Positions 7,847 through 16,145 of a DNA stretch of 64,000 nt are shown here, piece after piece. The position numbers were made by a program, and so were the translations under genes. Location of the stretch: contig NZ_QOLA01000002.1 in NCBI RefSeq assembly GCF_003324565.1, positions 310,001 through 374,000 of the forward strand, in the 5' to 3' direction. The notes below the pieces were generated by a model, which did not search any database, was not told the DNA's origin, and saw only the letters and a list, made by a program, of their open reading frames with translations. The stretch is from Streptomyces sp. SDr-06 (GTDB lineage Bacteria; Actinomycetota; Actinomycetes; Streptomycetales; Streptomycetaceae). The first letter of the stretch is position 1. Every line of letters begins with the position of its first letter.

Positions 7847-8179
7847 TCAGTCGCCGCCGAGGGAGCGCCGGGCCACCTTGGCGAGATGGTCGTCGAAGAC
7901 GCGGCCCGGCTCCGGGGTCAGGGTGGTCAGCGCGACCATCGCCGTCACGATCACGTCGCACAGCTCGGACTGGACGTCCTGCCAGCTGTGCGAGACGCCC
8001 TTGCGGGGGTTCTGGCCGGTCGCCCCGATGACGGCCTCGGCGACCTCGCCCACCTCCTCCGACAGCTTCAGCATCCGCAGCAGCGTCTGCTGCTCGGGCG
8101 GCAGCGGGCTCCGCTCGGTCAGCCAGGCGTGCAGGGCGGTGACCGTGGGCCAGGGGGAGTTCCAGGGGGTGTCGTCCAT
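7847..8179 (-). CDS. MazG-like nucleotide pyrophosphohydrolase
   Basis: The 110-residue all-alpha protein has the MazG-like signature LSEEVGEVAEAVIG (EExxE) and ELCDVIVTAMVAL (ExxD), which bind Mg2+ in NTP pyrophosphohydrolases of the dUTPase/MazG superfamily. It would hydrolyse a nucleoside triphosphate to the monophosphate and PPi; the substrate is not evident. The ATG at 8179 begins MDDTPWNSPWPTV. The frame continues upstream into GC-rich DNA without homology, so the shorter form is chosen. Confidence 0.85.
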   Translation of the reverse strand: MDDTPWNSPWPTVTALHAWLTERSPLPPEQQTLLRMLKLSEEVGEVAEAVIGATGQNPRKGVSHSWQDVQSELCDVIVTAMVALTTLTPEPGRVFDDHLAKVARRSLGGD

Positions 8180-8315
8180 GGGCCCACCGTGCCATCCGGC
8201 AGCGCCCCGGTGGCGGCCCGGGTCCGGCTGGGGTGTCCTGGGGGATGAATCGTTCGTACGCTCCGGGCCCGCCCGCGCGAGAGGGGACGGCCCGCACCGA
8301 CCGGGAGAAAAGACC

Positions 8316-8639
8316 GTGACCATCGCCCTCGACAAGCTGACCGAACCGGCCGTCCGCGCCTTCGTCGGCGCCCTCAACTCCGGTGACCGCGACGCCTTCG
8401 CCGCCGCCCTGGCCCCCGGGGCCACCATGTCCGACGACGGTACGGACCGCGACGTCGCCGACTGGACCGAGCGTGAGATCTTCTCCTCGGGCGGCCACAT
8501 GGACATCGAGAACCAGACGCACGACGGGCTCGGTCTGGTCGCCAACTACCGCAACGACACCTGGGGCGAGATGCGCACCTCCTGGCGCTTCACCGTCGAC
8601 GGCGGCAAGGTCAGCCGCTTCGAGACCGGGCAGGCCTGA
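8316..8639 (+). CDS. SnoaL/NTF2-like small protein
   Basis: The 107-residue product starts MTIALDKLTEPAVRAFVGALNSGDRDAFAAAL, a typical NTF2-like/SnoaL N-terminus. It continues with a cone-fold pattern ending WRFTVDGGKVSRFETGQA. Such proteins are ligand-binding or isomerase-like; no catalytic residues can be assigned. The GTG at 8316 follows GGGAGAAAAGACC. A small GC hairpin (8656-8668) separates it from the convergent PhzF gene. Confidence 0.75.
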   Translation: MTIALDKLTEPAVRAFVGALNSGDRDAFAAALAPGATMSDDGTDRDVADWTEREIFSSGGHMDIENQTHDGLGLVANYRNDTWGEMRTSWRFTVDGGKVSRFETGQA

Positions 8640-8668
8640 CGCCCGTGTGAGCCCGCCCGGTCACCGGG

Positions 8669-9547
8669 TCACGCCGGGATGCGGGCCCCCGCGCCGCTCA
8701 CCCGCACCCGGGGGTCGCCCGCGCGCAGCGTCACGGTGAGCACCCCGGGCCGGCCGAGGTCCTCGCCCTGGTGGAGGGTCAGCACCGAATCGGTGGGCAC
8801 CAGGCCGAGTTCCCGCGCGTACGCGCCGAACGCGGCAGCCGCGGCCCCCGTCGCCGGGTCCTCCACGACCCCGCCGACCGGGAACGGGTCGCGGACGTGG
8901 AAGACCGACTCCGAGGCGCGCCACACCAGTTGGACGGTGGTGAGGTCGAGCCGCTCCATCAGCGCCGTGAGCCGGTCGAAGTCGTAGGAGAGGCGGGCCA
9001 GGCGCTCGCGGGTGGCCGCGCCGAGCACGAGGTGGCGGGCCCCGGCGAAGGCGATCCCCGGCACGATCGCCGCGTCGAGGTCCCCGGCGGGCCAGTCCAG
9101 GGCGGCCAGCGCCTCGGCGAGGTCCTTCTCGCCGACGGGCTCGGAGTGCGGCTCGACGCTGGTCAGGGTGGCCCGCAGGCCGCCGCTCGCCGGGTCCTCG
9201 GCGACGGTCACCGGGACCGTGCCCGCGCGGGTCGCGAAGACCAGCTCCGCAGGGCCGATCCGCTCGCCCAGCGCGATCGCCGTCGCCACGGTGGCGTGCC
9301 CGCAGAACGGCACCTCGGCCTTCGGGCTGAAGTACCGCACAGTGAAGGCCCGCCCCGGCTCGCCCAGGCCCTCCGGCGGCGCGGTCAGGAACGCCGACTC
9401 GCTGTAGGCGAGTTCGGCGGCGATCGCCAGCATCGCGGCGTCGTCGAGCCCCGAGGCGTCCAGGACGACCCCGGCCGGATTGCCCCCCAGCGGGTCGGCC
9501 GAGAAGGCGGTGTAGCGGAGGATCTCGGGCTGCGTGTCGTTCGTCAT
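8669..9547 (-). CDS. PhzF-family isomerase/epimerase
   Basis: The 292-residue protein shows the duplicated PhzF fold: GGNPAGVVLD, AYSESAFL with the conserved catalytic Glu, FSPKAEVPFCGHATVATA, and the C-terminal EDPATGAAAAAFGAY and RVRVSG. PhzF homologues isomerise trans-2,3-dihydro-3-hydroxyanthranilate or related compounds, but most are of unknown substrate. No phenazine genes are nearby, so a housekeeping role is more likely. The ATG at 9547 follows a weak GAGGCG. Confidence 0.9.
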   Translation of the reverse strand: MTNDTQPEILRYTAFSADPLGGNPAGVVLDASGLDDAAMLAIAAELAYSESAFLTAPPEGLGEPGRAFTVRYFSPKAEVPFCGHATVATAIALGERIGPAELVFATRAGTVPVTVAEDPASGGLRATLTSVEPHSEPVGEKDLAEALAALDWPAGDLDAAIVPGIAFAGARHLVLGAATRERLARLSYDFDRLTALMERLDLTTVQLVWRASESVFHVRDPFPVGGVVEDPATGAAAAAFGAYARELGLVPTDSVLTLHQGEDLGRPGVLTVTLRAGDPRVRVSGAGARIPA

Positions 9548-9637
9548 GATCGCCTCAACTGCCGCCCAGGCCGGGCTATTCCGGCCCGGGGGAGCGGACG
9601 GCCGGGCCGTTCGCGGCGGGTGTGAGGGCGGCCGGGG

Positions 9638-10399
9638 TCAGCCCCGCCCGATGTACGGCATCGTCGTGGCCAGCACCGTGGCGAACTGGACGTTCGCCTC
9701 CAGCGGGAGCTCCGCCATGTGCAGCACCGTGCGCGCCACGTCCCCCGCGTCCATCACCGGCTCCACCGCCAACTCGCCGTTGGCCTGCACGATCCCGGTC
9801 TGCATCCGCTGTGTCATGTCGGTCGCCGCGTTGCCGATGTCGATCTGCCCGACGGCGATCCGGTACGGCCGCCCGTCCAGGGACAGCGACTTGGTGAGCC
9901 CGGTCATCGCGTGCTTGGTCGCGGTGTAGGCCACCGAGTTCGGCCGCGGCGCGTGCGCCGAGATGGACCCGTTGTTGATGATCCGGCCGCCCTGCGGCGC
10001 CTGCTCCTTCATGGTCCGGAACGCGGCCTGCGCGCACAGGAACGCACCGGTCAGATTCACGTCGACCACCGAGCGCCACGCCTCGTACGACAGGTCCTCG
10101 ACCGGCACCCCGCCCGGCCCGAACGTCCCCGCGTTGTTGAATAGCAGGTCCACCCGCCCGTGCGCGGCCCGCGCCGCGGCGAACAGCGCGGCCACCTCAT
10201 GGGGGGAGGTCACGTCCGTGGGCACGCACAGCACCCGGGCCTCCTCCCCGAGCAGTGCCGCGGTCTCCTCCAGGGCCGCGGCCCGGCGCCCGGCCAGGGC
10301 CACCGACCAGCCCGCGCCGGCCAGCGCCAGCGCCACGCAACGGCCGATGCCGGACCCGGCGCCGGTCACGACGGCAGACTTTTGCGAGGTGATGTCCAT
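9638..10399 (-). CDS. SDR-family oxidoreductase
   Basis: The 253-residue classical short-chain dehydrogenase has the [11 protein letters not shown](P)-binding glycine motif (residues 13-20), NNAG at about 89-92, and a catalytic set of Ser in NNGSISA and Tyr-x-x-x-Lys in YTATKHA. An Arg-rich AGRR after the second strand suggests NADP(H) preference. Substrate is unknown. TACGCT lies 8 nt upstream of the ATG, so a leaderless transcript is possible. Confidence 0.92.
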   Translation of the reverse strand: MDITSQKSAVVTGAGSGIGRCVALALAGAGWSVALAGRRAAALEETAALLGEEARVLCVPTDVTSPHEVAALFAAARAAHGRVDLLFNNAGTFGPGGVPVEDLSYEAWRSVVDVNLTGAFLCAQAAFRTMKEQAPQGGRIINNGSISAHAPRPNSVAYTATKHAMTGLTKSLSLDGRPYRIAVGQIDIGNAATDMTQRMQTGIVQANGELAVEPVMDAGDVARTVLHMAELPLEANVQFATVLATTMPYIGRG

Positions 10400-10589
10400 G
10401 GGCCCGGAGCGTACGGGAGCGGCCGGGGCGTGAGACGGCCCGTCCGCGATGTGGGAGCCGGCGCGCCGCCCGTGAGCGGACGGGTCCCGGTGTGACCCGT
10501 TCCTCCTTTCCCGTCCCTCCCGAGTGGTCCCGCCGACGGGGCCCGGCTGAGAACATGGTTATTCGATTCAACCTTCAGGAGAGAAACCG

Positions 10590-11918
10590 ATGCCGGAGCG
10601 CGGCGGCCAGGACACCCAGGGCCCCATATCGACCACGGCCGGCGCGACGGCCCCGCACGCCGTCGCCACCGCCGCCGTCCGGCGCACCAGCCTCCTGGTC
10701 ACGCTCGTGCTCGGCGGGCTCACCGCGCTCCCGCCGCTCTCCATGGACATGTACCTCCCGGCCCTGCCCGAGGTCACCGACGCGCTGCGCTCGCCCGCCG
10801 CGACCGTGCAGCTCACCCTCACCGCGTGCCTGGCCGGGATGGCGCTCGGCCAGCTCGTGGTCGGGCCGATGAGCGACAAGTGGGGACGCCGCCGCCCCCT
10901 CCTCGTCGGCATGGTGGTGTACGTCCTGGCCACCGCGGTCTGCGCCTTCGCGCCGAACGTCGAACTCCTCATCGGCTTCCGGCTGTTGCAGGGCCTGGCC
11001 GGGGCGGCGGGCATCGTGATCGCCCGCGCCGTGGTGCGCGATCTCTACGACGGCGTGGAGATGGCCCGCTTCTTCTCCACCCTGATGCTGATCTCGGGCG
11101 TTGCCCCCGTGGTGGCCCCGCTGATCGGCGGACAGGTGCTGCGGCTGACCGACTGGCGCGGCGTCTTCGCCGTGCTGACCGTGGTCGGTGTGCTGCTCAC
11201 CGCGGTGGTGTGGAAGTTCCTGCACGAGACGCTCCCGGCGGAGCGGCGGCACGCGGGCGGCGTCGGGGAGGCCCTGCGCACCATGGGCGGCCTGCTCAAG
11301 GACCGGGTGTTCACCGGTTACATGCTCGCGGGCGGCCTGGCCTTCGCCGCGCTGTTCGCCTACATCTCGGCCTCCCCCTTCGTGGTGCAGGAGATCTACG
11401 GGGCCTCACCGCAGACGTTCTCCCTGCTGTTCGGGCTGAACTCCGTCGGCCTGGTCGTCGTCGGCCAGATCAACGGCAAGCTCCTCATCGGCCGGGTCAG
11501 CCTGGACAAGGTGCTCGGCCTCGGCCTGGCCGTCATCGCGCTGGCGGCGACGGCGCTGCTGCTCATGACCTCCGGCGTGTTCGGCGAGGTGGGCCTCGCG
11601 CCGGTCGCGGCCGGTCTCTTCGTCCTGATGTCGGCGATGGGCCTCGCCATGCCCAACACCAACGCCCAGGCCCTGATGCGCACCCCGAACGCCGCCGGCT
11701 CGGCGTCCGCGCTGCTCGGCACGTCCTCCTTCCTGGTCGGCGCGGTCGCCTCCCCGCTGGTCGGCATCGCGGGCGAGGCCACCGCCGTTCCCATGGCCGT
11801 GGTCCAGCTCGCCTCGGCCGTCGCCGCCCTGCTCTGCTTCCTGCTGCTGTGCCGGCCCTGGCAGCGCGCGGCCGGGGCCGCCGCCGCGACGGCCGGTGCG
11901 GTGGCGCGGCAAAAGTAG
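10590..11918 (+). CDS. Bcr/CflA-family multidrug efflux MFS transporter
   Basis: The 442-residue protein has 12 predicted membrane segments. It shows the Bcr/CflA N-terminal signature PPLSMDMYLPALPEV and the MFS loop motif GPMSDKWGRRRPLL, followed by RLLQGLAGAAGIVIARAVVRDLYD. It would export drugs by proton antiport. The ATG at 10590 has AGGAGAG 7 nt upstream. The stop codon TAG forms part of the -10 of the next gene. Confidence 0.92.
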   Translation: MPERGGQDTQGPISTTAGATAPHAVATAAVRRTSLLVTLVLGGLTALPPLSMDMYLPALPEVTDALRSPAATVQLTLTACLAGMALGQLVVGPMSDKWGRRRPLLVGMVVYVLATAVCAFAPNVELLIGFRLLQGLAGAAGIVIARAVVRDLYDGVEMARFFSTLMLISGVAPVVAPLIGGQVLRLTDWRGVFAVLTVVGVLLTAVVWKFLHETLPAERRHAGGVGEALRTMGGLLKDRVFTGYMLAGGLAFAALFAYISASPFVVQEIYGASPQTFSLLFGLNSVGLVVVGQINGKLLIGRVSLDKVLGLGLAVIALAATALLLMTSGVFGEVGLAPVAAGLFVLMSAMGLAMPNTNAQALMRTPNAAGSASALLGTSSFLVGAVASPLVGIAGEATAVPMAVVQLASAVAALLCFLLLCRPWQRAAGAAAATAGAVARQK

Positions 11919-11921
11919 ACT
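11916..11921 (+). promoter_or_regulatory. -10 (TAGACT) overlapping the stop codon of the upstream exporter
   Basis: TAGACT is followed by 6 nt and then the GTG at 11928, a leaderless spacing. Its first three bases are the TAG stop of the Bcr/CflA gene, so the promoter lies inside the upstream coding end. Confidence 0.55.
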
Positions 11922-11927
11922 CCCCCG

Positions 11928-12947
11928 GTGAACCACTCCCTCCCCACCCCGGACGTCCTGCGCTCGGCCCTGGCCGGACTGCTCGACGGGCTGCCGCCCT
12001 CACAGGCCGCGGGAGCCGTCGACCGGCTGATCAGCCACTACCGCGGTGTCGTCCCCACCCACGCCCCGGTGCTGCGCGACCGCTCCGACGTCGCCGCCTA
12101 CGCCGCGTACCGGATGCCCGCCACGTTCGAGGCGGTGCGCTCCGCGCTCGACGCGTTCCGGGACGCGGCCGGGGCGTGGACGCCCGCCACGCACACCGAC
12201 ATCGGCGGCGGCACGGGCTCCGCGAGCTGGGCGGTCGCCGAGGCCTGGGAGGACGCGGAGACCCCCGTGGCCACCACCGTCCTGGACTGGGCGGAGCCCG
12301 CGCTCGCCGTCGGCCGCGAACTCGCCGAGGCCTCCGGGCTCCCCGGCCTGCGCGCCGCCCGCTGGGAGCGCGCCCGCATCGGTACGGCCCTCGCCCTGGA
12401 GGACGCCGACCTCGTCACCGTCTCCTACGTCCTGAACGAGCTCACCCCCGAGGACCGCCGCTCCCTGGTGGACGCGGCGGCCCGCGCCGCGACCGGCGCC
12501 GTCGTCATCGTGGAGCCCGGCACCCCCGACGGCTACACCCGGATCATCGAGGCCCGCGACCGGCTGATCGCGGCCGGACTGCGCATCGCCGCGCCCTGCC
12601 CGCACAGCGCCGCCTGCCCCATCGAGCCCGGCACCGACTGGTGCCACTTCTCGGCCCGGGTCAGCCGCTCCTCCCTGCACCGCCAGGTCAAGGGCGGCTC
12701 ACTGGCGTACGAGGACGAGAAGTTCAGCTACGTCGTCGCCACGAGGTTCCTCCCCGAGCCCGCGGCGGCCCGGGTCATCCGGAAGCCGCAGATCCGCAAG
12801 GGGCAGGTGCTGCTCGACCTGTGCACCGCCGAGGAGCAGCTGCGCCGCGAGACGGTCAGCAAACGGCACGGCGCGCTGTACCGGCAGGCCCGGGACGCCG
12901 AATGGGGCGACCCCTGGCCGCCCCATCCCGCCGCGCCCACCTCCTAG
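11928..12947 (+). CDS. Rsm22-family small ribosomal subunit methyltransferase-like protein
   Basis: The 339-residue protein has a SAM-binding motif, DIGGGTGSASWA (about residue 87), and the Rsm22 Cys-rich block PCPHSAACPI...WCHFSARVSR (about residue 223-245). Mitochondrial Rsm22 is needed for small-subunit assembly and is thought to bind an Fe-S cluster through such cysteines. The bacterial homologue is probably an rRNA or ribosome-assembly methyltransferase, but this is unproved. The GTG start sits behind a leaderless -10. The gene converges on the dimethylargininase gene with only 14 bp between stops. Confidence 0.85.
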   Translation: MNHSLPTPDVLRSALAGLLDGLPPSQAAGAVDRLISHYRGVVPTHAPVLRDRSDVAAYAAYRMPATFEAVRSALDAFRDAAGAWTPATHTDIGGGTGSASWAVAEAWEDAETPVATTVLDWAEPALAVGRELAEASGLPGLRAARWERARIGTALALEDADLVTVSYVLNELTPEDRRSLVDAAARAATGAVVIVEPGTPDGYTRIIEARDRLIAAGLRIAAPCPHSAACPIEPGTDWCHFSARVSRSSLHRQVKGGSLAYEDEKFSYVVATRFLPEPAAARVIRKPQIRKGQVLLDLCTAEEQLRRETVSKRHGALYRQARDAEWGDPWPPHPAAPTS

Positions 12948-12961
12948 TCAGCGCCTCCTGG

Positions 12962-13804
12962 TCAGGAACGCAGCTCCTGGGTGCAGCACTTCACACTGCC
13001 GCCGCCCTTGAGCAGCTCGCCCAGGTCCATGCCGATCGGCTCGTAGCCACGGGCCCGCAGCGGGTCGAACAGGCCGATGGCTCCCTGGGGGAGCAGCACG
13101 TGGTGTCCGTCGCTGACCGCGTTGAGCCCGAGGGCGGCCGCGTCCGGCTCCTCGGCGATCAGCGCGTGCGGGAACAGCCGGGACAGCACCGCCCGGCTGC
13201 CGGGGGAGAAGGCCGGCGGGTAGTACATGATCTCGTCGGCCGCGTCGTCCAGGACGCACAGCGCGGTGTCCAGGTGGTAGTAGCGCGGGTCGACCAGATC
13301 GAGGCCGATGACCGGGCGGCCGAAGAACTCCTGGGCCTCGTCGTGCGACAGCGGGCTGGACCGGAAGCCGCGCCCGGCCAGCACGTACGAGTACGTGACC
13401 GCGAAGTCGCCCTCGCCCTCGTTGATGTGCGACGGCTCGTGCACGGTGTCGAAGCCGTGCGTACGGAACCAGTCGAGGTGGACCTCCGCCTCCGCCGCGC
13501 GTTCGGGGTGGGCGAAGCGGGCGCCGAGCACCCGGCCGTCGATCACGGTGGCGCCGTTGGCGGCGAAGACCATGTCCGGCAGGTCGGGGCGGGGGTCGAG
13601 CAGCTCGACGGTGTGGCCGAGCGAGCGGTAGCGGTCGCGCAGGTCCTCCCACTGGGCCAGGGCCAGCGGAAGGTCGACCGGCTTCTCGGGGTCCATCCAC
13701 GGATTGATGGAGTACGTGACCTTGAAGTGTGCCGGTGGGCACATCAGATAGCGCCGGGGTCGGGCGGTTCTCGGGGTACGGAGGCCACGGGGTTCACGAG
13801 GCAA
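12962..13804 (-). CDS. Dimethylarginine dimethylaminohydrolase (DDAH) family, TTG start
   Basis: The 280-residue amidinotransferase-fold hydrolase contains RRYLMCPPAHF, FAANGATVIDGRVLGARFAHPER in two blocks, HINEGEGDF, and a C-terminal VKCCTQ with the nucleophilic Cys. It would hydrolyse methylarginines to citrulline and an amine, or be a related arginine-deiminase-like enzyme. The start is a TTG at 13804 with GAGGAG 6 nt upstream. The first ATG (13744) would remove the conserved Arg-rich strand and has no ribosome site. Confidence 0.85.
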   Translation of the reverse strand: MPREPRGLRTPRTARPRRYLMCPPAHFKVTYSINPWMDPEKPVDLPLALAQWEDLRDRYRSLGHTVELLDPRPDLPDMVFAANGATVIDGRVLGARFAHPERAAEAEVHLDWFRTHGFDTVHEPSHINEGEGDFAVTYSYVLAGRGFRSSPLSHDEAQEFFGRPVIGLDLVDPRYYHLDTALCVLDDAADEIMYYPPAFSPGSRAVLSRLFPHALIAEEPDAAALGLNAVSDGHHVLLPQGAIGLFDPLRARGYEPIGMDLGELLKGGGSVKCCTQELRS

Positions 13805-14206
13805 TGAGGGCTCCTCACGGGCGACTTGGGCTGCGCGGGCGCACAACCGAGTGCAGCCCATGGTCCGCCGTGCGGGGCGTCCGCGCAGTGAACCGTCCGG
13901 GTGTTTTTCCACTGGCTCGTTCGGTTCATGTGTGCGCCCCCGCCGCTTTCGACCCCGTACGCCACCGCGTCGCCTCGCGCACCGGCCCGCGCGTCCGTGC
14001 CGCTCGGCACCGTCCGGAGCCGGTGCGCGCCCCCTCCTCGCACCGGTCACCCGGAGGCCCCCGTTGGTCACGGGCGGGTCATGTCACACACCCCGGATGT
14101 CCGGTGCGGTCACCCGGGGAGCAGGATGGTGGGACGATGTTCCTCGTGGACACGAGTCCCTTGTGGCGACAAGTCCCTCGGGGTCGACGGTGAGGTGAGG
14201 GGATAG
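13805..14206. other. 402-bp divergent intergenic region with two tandem hairpins
   Basis: This gap separates dimethylargininase (minus) from the prim-pol gene (plus). Most of it is GC-rich without coding character. Near the prim-pol gene are two consecutive hairpins, each followed by TCCC: CTCGTG-GA-CACGAG (14143-14156) and CTTGT-GGCG-ACAAG (14160-14173). They lie 34-64 nt upstream of the prim-pol ATG and could be an operator pair or a structured leader. Confidence 0.55.
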
Positions 14207-14944
14207 ATGGGCGCTGAGTTCGGCCGTTCCCGCGGCGAGGAGAGCAAACTGTCCCGCTGGCTGCGCAGGCGGCCCAAGGACGCTCCGGGCGCGGACCAGG
14301 GCCGGCTCGGGCTGCTTCTGGCCGTGGCCGCCGCGGGCCTGCCCCTCGCGCCCGCCGCGTACCCCGTCGGCTACCGGTGTTCCTGTGAGCGGATCGGGTG
14401 TCCCACGCCCGCCCGCCACCCCGTCTCCTTCGCCTGGCAGACGCAGTCGACCACCGACCGCGCGCAGATCGAGCGCTGGGCGCTCGGGCAGCCGGAGGCC
14501 AACTTCATCACCGCGACCGGCATGGTCCACGACGTGCTCGACGTGCCGCTCGAAGCGGGCCGCGCGGCGCTGGCCCGGCTGCTGTCCGAGGGCGTCGACG
14601 TCGGCCCGGTCGCCGAGGCCGCCGGGGACGGGGACCACGGGCGGATGCTGTTCTTCACCGCGACCCGGGGCACGCCCGAGGACGAGGACGAGTGGTGGCC
14701 CTGCGAGCTGGACTGCCACCCCGAGACGATGGACGAGCACCCCGGGCTGCGCTGGCACTGCCGGGGAAGCTACGTCCTCGTGCCGCCCGCGCGGCTGCCG
14801 GGGGAGCTGGAGGTCGGCTGGGCGCGGGGGCCGGAGCACGGGCTTCCCGATCCGCTCACGCTGCTCGAGGCGCTGACGGACGCGTGTGCGCGGTACGCGG
14901 GTGAGGCGGGCTCCCCCGCGGTGGCTTGGCCCCTGGGCCGCTAG
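14207..14944 (+). CDS. Bifunctional DNA primase/polymerase (prim-pol) family protein
   Basis: The 245-residue protein matches the short Streptomyces prim-pol family: AAAGLPLAPAAYPVGYRC, paired cysteines in CSCERIGCPTPARHPV, and the WALGQPEANFITATG strand. In replicons such domains prime DNA synthesis. In this chromosomal short form one acidic catalytic motif is not obvious (VLDVPLEAG contains a single Asp), so activity is uncertain. The ATG follows GAGGTGAGGGG. Confidence 0.75.
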   Translation: MGAEFGRSRGEESKLSRWLRRRPKDAPGADQGRLGLLLAVAAAGLPLAPAAYPVGYRCSCERIGCPTPARHPVSFAWQTQSTTDRAQIERWALGQPEANFITATGMVHDVLDVPLEAGRAALARLLSEGVDVGPVAEAAGDGDHGRMLFFTATRGTPEDEDEWWPCELDCHPETMDEHPGLRWHCRGSYVLVPPARLPGELEVGWARGPEHGLPDPLTLLEALTDACARYAGEAGSPAVAWPLGR

Positions 14945-14950
14945 CCCCCA

Positions 14951-15053
14951 CCCCTGGGGCTCCGCCCCAGACCCCGTTCGCGCCTGAACGGCGCTCGTCC
15001 TCAAACTCCCCCAACGCCTTGAGGGCCAGGGGGGACCCCCATGACGGGCTGAG
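14951..15053. repeat. Dispersed intergenic repeat A, copy 1
   Basis: About 103 bp, nearly identical to 40684-40787, with a partial relative near 63586-63640. It begins with a strong hairpin (CTGGGGC-TCC-GCCCCAG) and ends in CCCCATGACGGGCTGAG. It sits between the convergent prim-pol and lipoprotein genes. The hairpin may act as a bidirectional terminator. Confidence 0.8.
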
Positions 15054-15084
15054 GCTGCCCATGCAGGCCAGCACCAATGCCGCC

Positions 15085-15105
15085 AAGGGGCGCGGGGAAC
15101 TGCGC
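15085..15105. repeat. Dispersed intergenic repeat B, copy 2
   Basis: Exact reverse-complement match to 2191-2211. It follows repeat A in the same gap, before the lipoprotein stop. Confidence 0.75.
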
Positions 15106-15164
15106 GATCGGCCACCTGCGGCGTGCAGACGAAGGGCGCGCTCCGGGAGGGCCGGGTGTGAGGG

Positions 15165-16145
15165 CTATTCGCCCTTCAGGCTCACCAGGCCCTGCACGCG
15201 GTTCGCCAGCACGACCCGCCCCTGCGCAGGCACACGCGCCAGCTCGTTGGAGATCCACTCCCTGGTCAGGGAGGACTTCACCTCGCCGGACATCAGGGCC
15301 TTCTCGTCGGGCGAGACGTCCAGGCGGACCCCCTTCGCGGCGGTCTGGCGCTCGAAGTGGCGGGCGGCGAAGAAGATCAGCGCGCCGTTGTCCGCGGTAC
15401 GCAGGCCCAGCGGGGCGAAGTCGCCCTCGTTCAGGGGCTGGTCGAGGAACTGGCTGATCCGGCCGGACCGTACCGCGTTCTTCTGGCGGGCCTCGCGCCA
15501 GCCACTGGTGTGCTCCCCGTCCGCGAACACGGGCGGTCTGCCGTCCTGGAGGTAGGAGGCGTAGTCCGCGCTCAGGTCCTTGGGGGCGACCGCGAGCGAG
15601 GGGTCGTCGGGGCGCACCGGCTCGGCCCAGCCGTCCTGGTCCGTCTTGAAGGCGGGGACGTCCTTGACGCCGAGGATGGACAGGTAGGCCAGCTTCCACC
15701 CCTGCTGCGGGCCGCCGCGCAGGAAGAGCAGCAGCCAGCGGGTGTCGTTCGGGCCCTTGTCGTCCTGGTCGCGGTTGGAGTCGGTGTCGGCGACGAACCA
15801 GCGCGGCCAGCCCGCCTGTCTGGGGATCGTGTACTTGGCGTCCGTCAGGGTCAGGTCCGTGTGCTGCGGGTTGCCGCCCGGGCTCGTCACATGGCGCGCG
15901 GTGAACCCCGCCTGGGTGGTGGCGCCGAACGCGCCGGTGACCCGGCCCGCGTCGAGGGCCGGGTCGTAGGCCTTGTCGGCCCTGTTGTAGGCGTCGGTGA
16001 ACGCGGTGAGCGCCTCGGCGGCCTCAGCCTTCGTCGCCGACGGTACGACTTCCCGCTCCCCGTGCACCGTCACGCAGCCGCTCGCGGTCACCGTCAGTAC
16101 GGTCGCCGTCGCGAGCCCCGCCGTCAGCCGACTCACCCTGCTCAT
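15165..16145 (-). CDS. Lipoprotein at the end of the efe operon
   Basis: The 326-residue product has a clear lipoprotein signal: MSRVSR, a hydrophobic core, then TASGC with the lipid-accepting Cys at 24. The mature part has no family I recognise. It looks like two alpha/beta domains with WRWFV-like and FFAARHFERQ segments. It lies after EfeU on the same strand and its first 122 bp overlap the end of efeU in another frame, so it is probably cotranscribed with the iron system. A direct role in iron uptake is only an inference from position. Confidence 0.75.
   Translation of the reverse strand: MSRVSRLTAGLATATVLTVTASGCVTVHGEREVVPSATKAEAAEALTAFTDAYNRADKAYDPALDAGRVTGAFGATTQAGFTARHVTSPGGNPQHTDLTLTDAKYTIPRQAGWPRWFVADTDSNRDQDDKGPNDTRWLLLFLRGGPQQGWKLAYLSILGVKDVPAFKTDQDGWAEPVRPDDPSLAVAPKDLSADYASYLQDGRPPVFADGEHTSGWREARQKNAVRSGRISQFLDQPLNEGDFAPLGLRTADNGALIFFAARHFERQTAAKGVRLDVSPDEKALMSGEVKSSLTREWISNELARVPAQGRVVLANRVQGLVSLKGE

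Noticed and set aside
8669..9547. Phenazine biosynthesis cluster, because of two PhzF proteins
   Set aside because: No other phz genes are nearby; PhzF-like proteins are common in non-producers and the two genes are 10 kb apart in unrelated contexts.
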